Of a stretch of DNA of 6,159 nucleotides, positions 5,962 to 6,159 are shown one piece after another. A program made the translations under genes and the position numbers. Source of the stretch: Desulfocapsaceae bacterium (GTDB lineage Bacteria; Desulfobacterota; Desulfobulbia; Desulfobulbales; Desulfocapsaceae); assembly GCA_029934775.1 (NCBI GenBank), contig JAOZLO010000182.1:1-6159 (forward strand). Direction: 5' to 3'. Within the stretch, counting starts at the first letter, position 1. Every line of letters starts with the position of its first letter. The notes under the pieces were generated by a model, which was not told the origin of the DNA, made no database searches, and saw nothing but the letters and a program-made list of their open reading frames with translations.

Positions 5962-6159
5962 CGCCTGAACCTCACCGTCCTCAGGAAACCTCTGCAGTTT
6001 CTTTTTTGAAAAAAGAAGTTCAGTATCAGCAACAATTTCAAAGACACCACCCGACGAAGGTATCAGCTCAATTTCCATATCAAACTCTTTCTTCAACTCC
6101 TCCTCCAGACTGGAGGCACGAGGTTCATAATTTCACTTTGTGCAATATTCGATCGAAAT
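5938..6159 (-). CDS. SelW-like (Rdx family, SelT/SelW/SelH) selenoprotein with in-frame UGA (Sec), 5' end off the window
   Basis: This is a small thioredoxin-fold redox protein of the Rdx family. Reading from the right edge to the TGA at 5940-5938 gives 73 residues, with one internal TGA (6135-6133) at the second position of the CxxU redox motif: IEYCTK-U-NYEPRA. The rest is typical SelW: SSGGVFEI near residues 35-42, LLFSKKKLQRFPEDGEV near 48-64, and a short C-terminal ALINARGH. Homologues normally have CxxC or CxxU here, so the TGA replaces the second redox residue. A stem-loop fitting the bacterial SECIS model follows directly. Only a few N-terminal residues appear to be missing, since the family motif lies close to the start. 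The protein probably acts in thiol/peroxide redox metabolism, though its partners are not well defined. A conventional caller would truncate or miss it. If UGA were a real stop, only an eight-residue fragment would precede it in view. Confidence 0.88.
6102..6116 (-). promoter_or_regulatory. Bacterial SECIS-like hairpin for selenocysteine insertion
   Basis: On the minus strand CCTCCAGTCTGGAGG folds into a perfect 6-bp stem (CCUCCA/UGGAGG) with a GUC loop. The loop begins 22 bases after the UGA, with G then U as its first two bases. The published bacterial SECIS model, as I recall it, asks for a small apical loop with a G in its first two positions, about 16-37 bases downstream of UGA; this hairpin meets that. 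SelB would bind it to bring Sec-tRNA to the UGA. There is no clear bulged U as in E. coli fdhF. Confidence 0.75.

Noticed and set aside
6133..6135. TGA in the SelW-like frame read as a true stop or a pseudogene lesion
   Set aside because: It falls exactly at the CxxU position, the downstream frame is fully conserved in style, and a SECIS-like hairpin follows at the right distance.

Overview
This window looks like chromosomal DNA from an anaerobic Desulfobacterota (deltaproteobacterial) lineage, plausibly a Desulfobulbales-like sulfate or sulfur metaboliser. That assignment is an inference. It rests on three things: the style of the DtxR-family regulator with its Cys-rich tail, the PP-loop/NFACT-R fusion protein, and a SelW-like selenoprotein that needs UGA decoding. 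No rRNA, tRNA, mobile element or CRISPR array was seen.

Layout from left to right. (1) 1-1304, minus: most of a CCA-adding-enzyme/poly(A)-polymerase family nucleotidyltransferase with an HD domain, cut off at the left edge. (2) 1305-1468: a divergent intergenic region with a near-perfect palindrome and a candidate promoter. (3) 1469-2443, plus: a tRNA-dihydrouridine synthase. (4) 2472-3530 and 3527-5215, minus: recN followed by a PP-loop thiouridylase-like protein fused to an NFACT-R/DUF814 domain. These two overlap by ATGA and probably form one operon. (5) 5216-5399: a second divergent intergenic region with a 26-bp inverted repeat that looks like an operator. (6) 5400-5924, plus: a DtxR/MntR-family metal-dependent regulator. 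(7) 5938-6159, minus: the nearly complete 3' part of a SelW-like (Rdx family) selenoprotein. It contains an in-frame TGA at the CxxU redox position, followed by a hairpin that fits the bacterial SECIS model. A standard ORF caller would miss this gene.

Three of the six genes act on tRNA by family: 3'-end CCA addition, dihydrouridine formation and a probable sulfur-transfer modification. recN adds double-strand-break repair. The right end combines metal-responsive regulation with a thiol/selenol redox protein. These functional links are based on proximity only. The most important observation is the selenocysteine gene with its SECIS-like hairpin. The PP-loop/NFACT-R fusion and the putative operator next to the metal regulator come next.
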